A stretch of DNA of 64,000 nt from Kocuria marina (GTDB lineage Bacteria > Actinomycetota > Actinomycetes > Actinomycetales > Micrococcaceae). The position numbers were made by a program, and so were the translations under genes. The number at the start of each line of letters is the position of its first letter. Position 1 is the first letter of the stretch. The stretch is taken from the NCBI RefSeq assembly GCF_000786655.1, contig NZ_JROM01000058.1:104909-168908 (forward strand). The letters are read 5' to 3'. This document shows, piece by piece, positions 1 to 7,770 of the stretch. Under the pieces are notes generated by a model. The model saw only the letters and a program-made list of their open reading frames with translations. It ran no database searches and was not told where the DNA came from.

Positions 1-837
1 GCGCTTCGCGCCGTCTCTCAGGAGAAGGCCACAAGCCTGTACGGGGTGCCCACCATGTTCATCGCCGAGCTCGAGCTGCCGGACTTCGGGGACTACGACC
101 TGTCCTCGCCGTGCAGCGGCGTGATGGCCGGTTCCCCGTGCCCCATGGAGGTCATGCGCAAGGTGATCGACAAGATGCACATGAGCGAGGTCGCGATCTG
201 CTACGGCATGACGGAGACCTCGCCGGTGAGCTTCCAAACGCGCGCGGACGACTCGTTGGACCGCTGCGTGGAGACCGTGGGCCGGGTGCACCCGCCCGTG
301 AAGGTCAGGACCGTGGATCCCTCCACAGGTGAGACCGTGCCGCGCGGCACGGCCGGGGAGTTCCACCCCCGCGGCTACTCGGTCGTGAAGGGCTACTGGG
401 GTCAGGAGGAGAAGACCCGCGAGACCGTCGACTCCGACGGCTGGTTGCACACCGGGGACATCGCCGTCATGGATCAGGACGGGTACGCGCAGATCACCGG
501 CCGCATCAAGGAGATGGTGATCCGGGGCGGGGAGAACATCTACCCGCGCGAGGTCGAGGAGTTCCTCTACACCCACCCGGACATCGTGGACGCCCAGGTG
601 ATCGGTGTACCGAGCAAGAAGTACGGGGAGGAGCTCATGGTGTGGATCCGGGCGCGTCAGGGCGCGGCCCCCATCACGACGGAATCCATCGCGCAGTTCT
701 CGCAGGGGAAGATCTCCCACCACGAGATCCCGCGCTATGTGCACGTGGTGGAGGAGTTGCCCATGACCGTCACGGGCAAGGTCCGCAAGGTGGAGATGCG
801 TGAGGAGGCGCTCAAGCTGCTGGATCTGGAGCGCTGA
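1..837 (+). CDS. AMP-binding acyl-CoA synthetase, C-terminal part
   Basis: This is the 3' part of an adenylate-forming acyl-CoA synthetase; the reading frame is open from base 1, so the gene begins outside the window. These enzymes activate a carboxylic (often fatty) acid with ATP and load it on CoA. Visible motifs are YGMTETSP (the A5 type adenine/acyl motif), GWLHTGDIAVMD with the ribose-binding Asp, GRIKEMVIRGGENIYPREVE (the hinge and C-terminal domain), and the catalytic lysine in the TVTGKVRK segment close to the end. The ending LLDLER followed by TGA is a normal C-terminus. An internal ATG at base 46 is not the true start, because homologous sequence precedes it. The substrate cannot be deduced; a medium- or long-chain fatty acid is likely. 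The next gene belongs to a separate toxin-antitoxin unit. Confidence 0.9.
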   Translation, partial: ALRAVSQEKATSLYGVPTMFIAELELPDFGDYDLSSPCSGVMAGSPCPMEVMRKVIDKMHMSEVAICYGMTETSPVSFQTRADDSLDRCVETVGRVHPPVKVRTVDPSTGETVPRGTAGEFHPRGYSVVKGYWGQEEKTRETVDSDGWLHTGDIAVMDQDGYAQITGRIKEMVIRGGENIYPREVEEFLYTHPDIVDAQVIGVPSKKYGEELMVWIRARQGAAPITTESIAQFSQGKISHHEIPRYVHVVEELPMTVTGKVRKVEMREEALKLLDLER

Positions 838-920
838 ACCCGCAGGTTATTTTACTTATATGTGAATGAGTATTACGGTATAACTAAATACTTACGAGCA
901 CGGCGCGAAGGGAGACGCCA
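838..920 (+). promoter_or_regulatory. AT-rich promoter/operator region of the toxin-antitoxin pair
   Basis: This gap is far richer in A+T than its surroundings. It contains TACTTA twice in direct orientation (about 853 and 889) and an imperfect inverted partner GTATT/AATAC (870-874 and 887-891). Such repeats upstream of a DNA-binding antitoxin are the usual autoregulatory operator. The antitoxin SD is GAAGGGAG just before the ATG at 921. Exact -10 and -35 elements cannot be assigned with confidence. Confidence 0.4.
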
Positions 921-1352
921 ATGACCACCATGACTGAGCGGATCACGATCTCGGCCCAGACCGTGCGCGCGGCGCAGGCCCCCGCGCGTCAGGGTTCAAC
1001 CTTGGTTCTGCGCGATGCAAACGGCGGGGAGGTGGAACTCCCGGACGAGGTCCAGAGGACACTCCTCCATGCACTCACGGCCATTGCCGAGCACGGTTCG
1101 GTCAGCATTGCTCAAATGCCCGACGAGCTGACAAGTACGGTGGCCGCGGACATCCTGGGGGTCTCTCGCCCCACCCTTCTCCGTTGGACCCGCGAGGGGC
1201 TGATCGAATCCTTCAAGGTCGGATCACATACGCGCTTCCGTCGTTCCGATGTCCTCCGATTGCGGGAACAGCGGGAAACGGAACGTCGCGACGCCTTCGA
1301 GAAACTGCGGGCACTCGACGCGGCAGACAATTTCGAGCTTTTCGAGGACTGA
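921..1352 (+). CDS. Excisionase/MerR-type helix-turn-helix antitoxin
   Basis: A 143-residue protein with a helix-turn-helix at about residues 75-115. The segment DILGVSRPTLLRWTREGL followed by the wing FKVGSHTRFRRSDVLRL is typical of excisionase/MerR-like antitoxins that repress their own operon and neutralise a PIN-domain RNase. The C-terminal tail is acidic and probably binds the toxin. The next gene, 80 bases away on the same strand, encodes a PIN protein, which supports the assignment. The start at 921 has an upstream GGGAG at good spacing; a second ATG two codons later is possible. Chromosomal modules of this DNA-binding antitoxin plus PIN toxin type are common in Actinomycetota. Family is secure, partner function is inferred from order. 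Confidence 0.75.
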   Translation: MTTMTERITISAQTVRAAQAPARQGSTLVLRDANGGEVELPDEVQRTLLHALTAIAEHGSVSIAQMPDELTSTVAADILGVSRPTLLRWTREGLIESFKVGSHTRFRRSDVLRLREQRETERRDAFEKLRALDAADNFELFED

Positions 1353-1372
1353 GATCATGCGTTCGTGAGCGA

Positions 1373-1413
1373 CACGGGGGGCACCCCTGTTTTCAACCAG
1401 GGTGCCCCCCGTG
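1373..1413 (+). other. Strong hairpin between antitoxin and toxin genes
   Basis: The arms 1373-1389 and 1398-1413 pair over 16 base pairs (CACGGGGGGCACCC... with CAGGGTGCCCC...), with one bulged C and the 8-base loop TTTTCAAC. There is no run of T after it, so it is not a classical terminator. It lies 20 bases before the toxin start and may act as an attenuator or a processing/stability element that keeps toxin output below antitoxin output. Confidence 0.7.
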
Positions 1414-1432
1414 ATGTCATTAGATTGGGACC

Positions 1433-2008
1433 ATGACGCAAAGAGTTTTCGTCGATGCCAACGTCCTCTTCAGCAAGACCCTGATGGATTGGCTCTTCTT
1501 GTTGCGCCTTGAAAACCCCGCGATGTTCCAGGTCCACAGCACGGAGGACGTCTTCGCGGAGGTCATCGCGAACATGCGTAAGAAATGCCCTACAGCTCCG
1601 GGACATAGAACCGCCCAGCGGGCGCAGCTGATACGCAAGAACATGGATGAGGTCCTGCAGGGCTTCCCGTCCGATCTCGATTTCACCGGTATGGATCGCC
1701 ACGATTACCACGTCCACGCGGGGGCCGTTTTCGGAGGCGCAGACATCATCCTCACATGCAACGATCCCAATGACATCACGACAACACCCGAGACAGAACC
1801 GTATGAGGTCATCCATCCAGACGATTTCTTTTTGCTGGTTACTGATTCGAATCCGGCCTGCGTAGTTCCCATTGCGCGCAATCAAATAAAGTATTGGAGT
1901 GGCAAGTCCAACCACCTGCAGTTGGACCAGGCGCTCCTCAAAGCTGGGTGTCCCCGATTTGCTTTCCGAATCCGAGAGGCCTTAGCCCACATTGCTCAGC
2001 TACCCTGA
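1433..2008 (+). CDS. PIN-domain toxin (probable RNase)
   Basis: A 191-residue protein starting with the PIN signature FVDANVLFSKT, whose first aspartate is a metal ligand. A further acidic residue (EVIANM) and the late motif GGADIILTCNDPND provide the remaining carboxylates expected for a Mg-dependent RNase. Length and order after a DNA-binding antitoxin fit the longer PIN_3-like toxins rather than the short VapC type. The start ATG at 1433 has only a weak SD (TTGGGA), and a strong hairpin lies just upstream, consistent with lower toxin than antitoxin translation. The last 60 residues beyond the PIN fold are of unknown role. The RNA target is unknown. Confidence 0.75.
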   Translation: MTQRVFVDANVLFSKTLMDWLFLLRLENPAMFQVHSTEDVFAEVIANMRKKCPTAPGHRTAQRAQLIRKNMDEVLQGFPSDLDFTGMDRHDYHVHAGAVFGGADIILTCNDPNDITTTPETEPYEVIHPDDFFLLVTDSNPACVVPIARNQIKYWSGKSNHLQLDQALLKAGCPRFAFRIREALAHIAQLP

Positions 2009-2022
2009 GGACGCTTCCTGAC

Positions 2023-2706
2023 ATGCTCACGTTGGAGGAGATCTTCCCGCCCTACGGGCTGCGCATCACCTGCAGGAACGTGGAACTGCGTGTGCTCCGG
2101 GACGAGGACTTCCCGGAGCTCGTAGAACTCGTCCAGAACGGCATCTCGGTCTCCGGCCTCCCCATGCCTTTCCCGCGCGCGTGGCACGAGGAACCGTACG
2201 CCCCCGGGACACCAGACGGTTTCCCGGCGACGTCACTGTCCTGGTGGTGGACGCAACGGTCAACGTTCGCGCCGGATCGCTGGAACCTGGCGCTGACCGT
2301 CCGCTGTGACGGCGAGCTCGTCGGCGTGCAGGACGTGATGGCCCAGGACTTCCCCCTCACCCGCTGGGTCACCACGGGATCGTGGCTCGGCCGAGCACAC
2401 CAAGGCAGGGGTCTCGGGACGCTCATGCGCCAAATGGCAGTCGGCTTCGCATTCGATGAGCTGGACGCGCTCACGTGCGAGTCCGCGTACGTCGTAAGCA
2501 ATCACGCCTCGGCGGCGGTCAGCCGGAAGACCGGTTACGTGGACAACGGCCGGGTCCGCGGGGTGCAGCACACCCGGGAGGGGACGGTCGGGATGGAGGA
2601 GCAGCGCGTCGTCGTCACGCCCGACACCTACGTGCGGCCCGGGGAACCGGTGACCCACGAGGGCAAGCAGGCGCTGCGCGGCTTCTTCGGGATCGAACGC
2701 GGCTGA
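2023..2706 (+). CDS. GNAT-family N-acetyltransferase
   Basis: A 227-residue GNAT protein. The acetyl-CoA pyrophosphate-binding motif A is visible as HQGRGLGTLMRQ (about residues 126-137), after the strand WVTTGSWLGR, and motif B follows as ESAYVVSNHASAAVSRKTGY. This arrangement resembles RimJ/RimL-like enzymes acting on protein N-termini or small amines; the substrate is not predictable. The ATG at 2023 was chosen because the longer frame would overlap the PIN toxin gene, and TGAGGA lies upstream. It is 14 bases after the toxin stop, so it may be co-transcribed with the toxin-antitoxin pair, although no functional link is obvious. Confidence 0.8.
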   Translation: MLTLEEIFPPYGLRITCRNVELRVLRDEDFPELVELVQNGISVSGLPMPFPRAWHEEPYAPGTPDGFPATSLSWWWTQRSTFAPDRWNLALTVRCDGELVGVQDVMAQDFPLTRWVTTGSWLGRAHQGRGLGTLMRQMAVGFAFDELDALTCESAYVVSNHASAAVSRKTGYVDNGRVRGVQHTREGTVGMEEQRVVVTPDTYVRPGEPVTHEGKQALRGFFGIERG

Positions 2707-2748
2707 CCTCCAGCCCGCTAAAGGCCCACGCACCATGCTCTGACGACG

Positions 2749-2791
2749 GCGAGGTAGCAGTCCTCGCGACATCGACCCGTCACACGACGGG
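2749..2791. terminator. Two small hairpins between convergent genes
   Basis: GCGAGG (2749-2754) pairs with CCTCGC (2762-2767), and CCCGTC (2776-2781) pairs with GACGGG (2786-2791). They lie in the gap between the convergent acetyltransferase and NAD(P)-binding genes. A bidirectional terminator role is plausible but there is no T-run. Confidence 0.35.
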
Positions 2792-2809
2792 CCGCTGCGG
2801 TGCCGCCTC

Positions 2810-3574
2810 TCAGTACTCCGTCCGCAGCCACTCATCGAAGCGCTGCGAGGTGACGAACGCGTCCTGCGGGATCAGGCCGCCGTGGGCGATCGCCCGGCCG
2901 AGCAGCGGTGCTTCCTTCAGGACGCTGGGCGTACGGCCCGCGAGGTCACCGCCGGCCGCGAGGATGCGGCGGGCGAAGTTCGCCATGGTGTCCGCCTCCG
3001 GACCGCGCACCGCGAGGATCTCGTGACGTGCCTCGCGAGGGGTGGTGGCGACGTCGGCGACGAACCGCGCGACCTCCTCACGCCGCGCGGGCGCCATGAG
3101 GAGGGTGGGCACCAGGGCCACCGGGCCGCGCGCGACCAGGCCGGTGGTCGCGGGGATGAAGTCGAACCACTGGGTCGAGCGCACCGTGGTGGAGGGGATC
3201 CCCGCCTGCTGGTACACGCTTTCCTGCGCGGCCTTGCCCTTGTAGTAGCCGAAACCGCCGTTGACCCGGGGATCAGTAGCACCCGCGATGGACAGGCATA
3301 CGATCCGGCCCACGCCCTGCTCGCGCGCCGCCTCGACGGTCCGGGACGCGGCCCGCGTGAAGAACGGGACGGACTTGCGGGCACCGAACGTGTTGATATG
3401 CAACGCGTCCACGACGACGTCCACACCGGCCAGAGCCTGTGACAGGCCCCGGCCGGCCACGACGTCCACCCCCGTGCGGCGGCTCGCCCGCACCAAGGTG
3501 TGGCCGTCGGCCTCGAGGAGGTCGGCGACGTCGGACCCGAAATTCCCGCTGGCACCCAGCACTGCGATCTTCAT
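2810..3574 (-). CDS. NAD(P)-binding NmrA/atypical SDR-like protein
   Basis: A 254-residue protein with an N-terminal Rossmann fold: MKIAVLGASGNFGSDVADLL gives the GxxGxxG dinucleotide motif at residues 7-13. LVRASRRTG follows, a site that often selects NADP. The segment GVGRIVCLSIAGA and the YYKGKAAQE segment (Tyr-x3-Lys-like) are typical of atypical short-chain dehydrogenases of the NmrA/YcfA type. The sequence STTVRSTQWFDFI is a common substrate-lid motif in this group. The substrate is unknown; many relatives act as redox sensors or quinone/flavin-handling proteins. It is convergent with the acetyltransferase gene and lies 31 bases after the photolyase gene on the same strand, so read-through from phr is possible. 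Confidence 0.75.
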   Translation of the reverse strand: MKIAVLGASGNFGSDVADLLEADGHTLVRASRRTGVDVVAGRGLSQALAGVDVVVDALHINTFGARKSVPFFTRAASRTVEAAREQGVGRIVCLSIAGATDPRVNGGFGYYKGKAAQESVYQQAGIPSTTVRSTQWFDFIPATTGLVARGPVALVPTLLMAPARREEVARFVADVATTPREARHEILAVRGPEADTMANFARRILAAGGDLAGRTPSVLKEAPLLGRAIAHGGLIPQDAFVTSQRFDEWLRTEY

Positions 3575-3605
3575 GGGGCCAGGGTAGGCACGGAGCCTGC
3601 GAGGT

Positions 3606-4931
3606 TCACAGGGTCTTGAACAACTCCAGGGCGTGGGCGCGGGATACCTTGAGGTCCACGATGGGCTCCACGCCCTCCTGCCGCCCGTTCCAGCGGTCCA
3701 CGTACACGAAATCCGGGTCGAACTTCTTCTGCTGGGTCTCGGGGTTGAAGATCCGGAAATAGGGGGCCGCGTCCGTCCCGGAACCGGCCACCCACTGCCA
3801 GTTGTGCGGGTTCGAGGCGGGATCCGCGTCCACGAGGGTGTCCCAGAACCACTGCTCCCCCAGCCGCCAGTCGATCAGCAGGTTCTTGGCCAACAGGGAC
3901 GCGGTCACCATGCGCACCCGGTTCTGCATGGTCCCGGTCTCCCACAGCTCGTGCATGCCCGCGTCCACCAGGGGAATCCCGGTACGGCCGCGCTGCCACG
4001 CGGCGAGCGCGTCCTCGTCCAACGGGGGCCACGGGAAGCGCTCGAACTTGGGGTTGATGGGGCGGGTGGCCATGTCCGGGTGGACGTAGAGGTTGTACCA
4101 GGCGTACTCGCGCCACCCCAGTTCGGTGAGGAACTTCCCCGGGTTCTCCGCGCGGGACAGCGCGGTGTACCACACGGTGTGCGGGCTGATCTCACCCCAA
4201 CGCAGGTGTGGTGACAGGCCCGACGTCGCCGGTTTCGAGGGAACATCCCGGTCCCGCGTGTAGGTGGGCAGGCGCTCGTCGAGGAAGTCGTCGAGGCGTT
4301 CGTGGGCCGCGCGCTCGCCCACGGTCCACGTGCGGGCCAGGCCTTCCGACCAGTCCGGAGCGGTGGGCAGGAGCCCCCAGTCCTCGAGGGCGTCGGAGGC
4401 AGGGGCGGGCTCGGCGGGCACCACGGACGACGGCGCCGGATACGGTTCGCGCGGCGGCGGCCCGCTCGTGCATGCGCGCCAGAACGGGGTGAACACCCGG
4501 TACGGGTCGCCGGCCTGCGTGGTGATGGTCCACGGTTCGAACATCAGGTTCCCGGCGTAGGAGTGCGCTTCCACCCCGTTCTCCCCGGCCCAGTCCTTGA
4601 GCCCGGCGTCCACCGCGCGCTCGGGCCCGCCGTAGCGCCGGTTCCACAGCACGCGGTCCGCGCCCGTTTCGCGGACGACGTCGCGCACGACCTCCCCTGC
4701 CGCCCCATGCCGCAGGGTCAGGGGCACCCCCAGGGCGGCGAGGTCCGCCGCCAGCGACGTGAGGGAGTGATGCAGCCACCACTTCGCCGCACCGCCGAGG
4801 GGCCGGATGCCCGGGGATTCCTCGTCCAGCACGTACAGACACACCACGGGCTCACCGTGCACCACGGCCTCGTGCAGCGCCGGGTGGTCGGTGACCCTCA
4901 GGTCGTCGCGGAACAACACCACGGTGGTCAT
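3606..4931 (-). CDS. phr: Deoxyribodipyrimidine photolyase (class I)
   Basis: A 441-residue flavoprotein that repairs UV-induced cyclobutane pyrimidine dimers using blue light. The N-terminal antenna-binding domain begins TTVVLFRDDLRVTDHPAL. The C-terminal FAD domain shows TSGLSPHLRWGEISPHTVW, the helix LGWREYAWYNLYVH, GIPLVDAGMHELWETG, MQNRVRMVTASLL and the segment SNPHNWQWVAGSGTDAAPYF. The last of these carries conserved FAD/DNA-contact residues and Trp residues of the electron-transfer chain. Length is normal for bacterial class I enzymes. The start has GAGGAG six bases upstream. It diverges from the dioxygenase gene across a 202-base gap. A cryptochrome/photolyase with 6-4 specificity cannot be excluded from sequence alone, but the bacterial CPD type is favoured. 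Confidence 0.92.
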   Translation of the reverse strand: MTTVVLFRDDLRVTDHPALHEAVVHGEPVVCLYVLDEESPGIRPLGGAAKWWLHHSLTSLAADLAALGVPLTLRHGAAGEVVRDVVRETGADRVLWNRRYGGPERAVDAGLKDWAGENGVEAHSYAGNLMFEPWTITTQAGDPYRVFTPFWRACTSGPPPREPYPAPSSVVPAEPAPASDALEDWGLLPTAPDWSEGLARTWTVGERAAHERLDDFLDERLPTYTRDRDVPSKPATSGLSPHLRWGEISPHTVWYTALSRAENPGKFLTELGWREYAWYNLYVHPDMATRPINPKFERFPWPPLDEDALAAWQRGRTGIPLVDAGMHELWETGTMQNRVRMVTASLLAKNLLIDWRLGEQWFWDTLVDADPASNPHNWQWVAGSGTDAAPYFRIFNPETQQKKFDPDFVYVDRWNGRQEGVEPIVDLKVSRAHALELFKTL

Positions 4932-5133
4932 GCGAACTCCTCAATGGGACGTGCGTGTCCGCACCCCGGCCGTCCGGCACTGCGCGGGGCCCGGAGCCTG
5001 CTCCCCGTCAATCTACAGCCCCGGTGCAGGCACACCCCACGCGCAGCACAGGCCGGTCGGACCGTGGATCCAGCCCGGCTCCGTAGCGTCGAGGGTTCGA
5101 CGCGCCACTGAGCGCCTTCCGAAGGAGCACGTG

Positions 5134-6276
5134 ATGAACCCGATCCGTCGACGCCGCAGCATCCGCACCTACCCGGCCACCTCCGAGACCTGCGCCATGC
5201 AGTCGCAGAGCACCGACCGCGCCCACGCGGGCCGCCGCCACCCCGGGCACCGCGACACCGGCGGCCCTGGCACCGGCCACCCCCACGATGAGGGTCACGA
5301 CGCCTCCGGGACCCTCCCCGCAACCGCAGCCGGGACGTTCGAGGGACGGGTCCTGGACCGCCCCCACGAGGACGTGGCGGACCAGGGACTGGCCTTTGAC
5401 CTCGGCACCCTGCTCAACCGGCGCCGGGCGCTGGGGATCCTGGGCGCCGGATCCGGTGTCATGCTGCTGGCTGCATGCGGCGGGACCTCGACGGCGGGAT
5501 CCCAGGGCGGGGCGACGTCGTCGACCCCCGCGAGCGCCAGCCCCTCACCCACCGCGACCCGGACCTACAGCACTGAGATGCCGCAGGAGACGGCGGGGCC
5601 GTACCCCGGGGACGGTTCCAATGGGCAGGACGTCCTGGAGGTCTCGGGCGTGGAACGCAGGGACATCACCACCAGCATCGGCGGGGGTGCCGCCGTGGAT
5701 GGCGTAGCCATGACCCTGACCATGAACATCGTGGACATGGTCAAGGACAACGGACCCATGACGGGGGCAGCCGTCTATGTGTGGCATTGTGATCCGGACG
5801 GCAACTACTCCATGTACTCGGACGGTGTCACGCAGGAGACCTACCTGCGCGGGGTGCAGGTGGTGGGCAAGGACGGCACCGTGACGTTCACGTCCGTGGT
5901 GCCCGGCTGCTACGCGGGACGCTGGCCGCACATCCACTTCGAGGTGTTCCCGGACATCGGCTCCATCACGGATGCGGGCAATGCCGTGCTGACGTCGCAG
6001 ATCGCGATCCCGCAGGCAATGGCCACCGCGGTCTACAAGGACTCCCGCTACCCGGACTCGGCGGCCAACATGTCCCGGGTGAGCCTCACGAGCGACAACG
6101 TCTTCTCCGACGGGACGGACATGCAGCTGCCCCGCGTGACGGGCGGCGTGTCCGGCGGGTACACCCTCACCATCGACGTACCCGTGGACACCAGCACCGC
6201 GCCGCAGAACGCCGCGGCACCCGGTGGTGGAGCCGGTCCGGGTGCCGCGGGCGGGGGTGGCGCTTCGGGTCAGTGA
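5134..6276 (+). CDS. Tat-type lipoprotein intradiol ring-cleavage dioxygenase-like protein
   Basis: A 380-residue protein of the intradiol (catechol/protocatechuate) dioxygenase fold. The Fe(III)-ligand pattern is visible: Tyr in ETAGPYPGDG, then Tyr and two His in GCYAGRWPHIHFEVF. An unusual 94-residue N-terminal region rich in His, Gly and Arg precedes a twin-arginine plus lipobox signal (NRRRALGILG ... LLAAC, Cys at about residue 115), so the enzyme is probably exported folded and anchored as a lipoprotein. The mature part begins with a Ser/Thr/Pro linker, and the C-terminus is a Gly/Ala tail. ATG 5134 was chosen because GAAGGAG precedes it by six bases; longer frames upstream lack this. 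Exported homologues occur in soil actinobacteria with unknown aromatic substrates. The gene stands alone, divergent from phr. Confidence 0.85.
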   Translation: MNPIRRRRSIRTYPATSETCAMQSQSTDRAHAGRRHPGHRDTGGPGTGHPHDEGHDASGTLPATAAGTFEGRVLDRPHEDVADQGLAFDLGTLLNRRRALGILGAGSGVMLLAACGGTSTAGSQGGATSSTPASASPSPTATRTYSTEMPQETAGPYPGDGSNGQDVLEVSGVERRDITTSIGGGAAVDGVAMTLTMNIVDMVKDNGPMTGAAVYVWHCDPDGNYSMYSDGVTQETYLRGVQVVGKDGTVTFTSVVPGCYAGRWPHIHFEVFPDIGSITDAGNAVLTSQIAIPQAMATAVYKDSRYPDSAANMSRVSLTSDNVFSDGTDMQLPRVTGGVSGGYTLTIDVPVDTSTAPQNAAAPGGGAGPGAAGGGGASGQ

Positions 6277-6306
6277 GACCGCGGACCGCCCCCCCGGCGG
6301 GACGGG

Positions 6307-7623
6307 TCAGGAGACCAGGCCGTAGACGATCCCGCTCACCGCGACCAACCCGGCCACCGTCACGAACACATTGGAGGCCTTGCCCCGGTACGGCGCGAGA
6401 GCCGGGATCCGATGGATGGCGTACATCGGCATGAGGTACAGGATCACGGCGATCACGGGCCCGGCGAGGGACTCGATCAGGGAGAGGATGCTCGGGTTCG
6501 CGATGGCCACGATCCAGCCGGTGATGAAGATGAACGCCGCCACGGCGGCCCGCAGGCGCTTGTCGGAGATCAGGGAACCGTCCCGGTCCACCATGGAGCG
6601 CACGATGCCCACGGCACCTTCCGCGGCGCCCATGTAGTGCCCGAAGAACGACGACGCGATCGCCGCGAGCGCCACGGCCGGGCCCAGGTAGGCGATGAAC
6701 GGGCTGCCGTGGCTGTTCGCCAGGTAGGACAACACGGGCAGGTTCTGGGTCTTGGCGGACTGCAGGCCCATGGGCCCCAGCGCGAGCACGCACGACCACA
6801 CGAACCCCATGGTGAACACCACGAGCAGCAGGGTGCTGCGCCGCAGCACCACGGAGGCACGTTCGCTCGCGCGGGGTCCGTAGGTGTGCTTCATGCTCAC
6901 GGAGAACTGGGAGATGGCCGGGGAGTGGTTGAACGCGAAGACGAGCACCGGGATCACGAGCCACAGGGACAGCAGGAGGTTCCCCGCGGAGGGGACACCG
7001 TGGAACACGGAGAAGTCCCAGGACGGGATCAGGTAGAGGGTCACGCCCAACAGGATCAGGATCAGCGGGTACACGAGCCACTGGGTGATGATCAGCATGA
7101 TGCGCTGACCGGCCAGCATCACGAGCATGAGCAGGGCCACGAGCGCACCCGAGAGCAGCCAGCGCGGCGGGGACTGCAGGCCCAGCTGGTTCACCAGGAG
7201 GCTGTCCACGGTGTTGGTGATCCCCACCGCGTAGATCAGCACGATCGGGTACACCGCCAGGAAGTACAGCACGGTGATCAGGCGCCCCGCGCCCTCCCCG
7301 AAGTTCGTGCGGGCCACCACCGTGATGTCCGCGCGCGGCTCGGGGGACGCGCACACGAACCGGGACAGGGCCCTGTGGGAGAAGTAGGTCATGGGCCCGA
7401 TCAGTACGGTCACGATCAGCAGCGGCCACAGTCCCCCCAGCCCCGCATTGATGGGGAGGAACAGGACCCCGGCGCCCACGGCCGTCCCGAACAGCGAGAC
7501 GGACCAGTTGGTCTCCAGGCGCCGATGCACCGGTTCCTGTGCGCGGGGGTCGGGGTGTGCGGCGGGTGGCGCCGCGTCGGTGGACTGTGTGATGGACGTG
7601 CTTCCGGTACGGTGCGGCACCAT
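6307..7623 (-). CDS. sdaC: Serine/threonine permease of the HAAAP family
   Basis: A 438-residue membrane protein with about 11 hydrophobic helices, importing L-serine (probably with H+ symport). The match to E. coli SdaC as I remember it is strong: GTAVGAGVLFLPINAGLGG in the first helix, FSHRALSRFV, GEGAGRLITVLYFLAVYP, VFAFNHSPAISQF, LSYLANSHGSP and the C-terminal LMPMYAIHRIPA. A 40-residue soluble N-terminal tail rich in Pro/Ala precedes the first helix. No serine deaminase gene is adjacent. The gene stands alone, 30 bases tail-to-tail from the dioxygenase gene and preceded by a recognisable promoter at 7677-7705. Confidence 0.88.
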   Translation of the reverse strand: MVPHRTGSTSITQSTDAAPPAAHPDPRAQEPVHRRLETNWSVSLFGTAVGAGVLFLPINAGLGGLWPLLIVTVLIGPMTYFSHRALSRFVCASPEPRADITVVARTNFGEGAGRLITVLYFLAVYPIVLIYAVGITNTVDSLLVNQLGLQSPPRWLLSGALVALLMLVMLAGQRIMLIITQWLVYPLILILLGVTLYLIPSWDFSVFHGVPSAGNLLLSLWLVIPVLVFAFNHSPAISQFSVSMKHTYGPRASERASVVLRRSTLLLVVFTMGFVWSCVLALGPMGLQSAKTQNLPVLSYLANSHGSPFIAYLGPAVALAAIASSFFGHYMGAAEGAVGIVRSMVDRDGSLISDKRLRAAVAAFIFITGWIVAIANPSILSLIESLAGPVIAVILYLMPMYAIHRIPALAPYRGKASNVFVTVAGLVAVSGIVYGLVS

Positions 7624-7676
7624 GATCTCCGGGGTGTCGGGGATGGGGGGCGGGTCGTCGTGTGACCCGGGCCATA

Positions 7677-7708
7677 GGTATACGCGAGTTACCTGAGTTG
7701 TTCAACAA
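7677..7708 (-). promoter_or_regulatory. Promoter of sdaC with overlapping palindromes
   Basis: On the minus strand TTGAAC (7705-7700) and TATACC (7682-7677) are separated by 17 bases, a reasonable housekeeping promoter about 54 bases before the ATG. The -35 lies inside a perfect 11-base palindrome TTGTTCAACAA (7698-7708), and AGGTA/TACCT arms (7676-7680, 7690-7694) flank the spacer and -10. The palindromes look like repressor sites of a GntR-like regulator; the regulator is not in the window. Confidence 0.5.
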
Positions 7709-7770
7709 TCCCCGACCCCCGGCGCGGCGCGACGTCGCTCGGGAACCGTACGCGGCGTCGTCGTCCGCCG

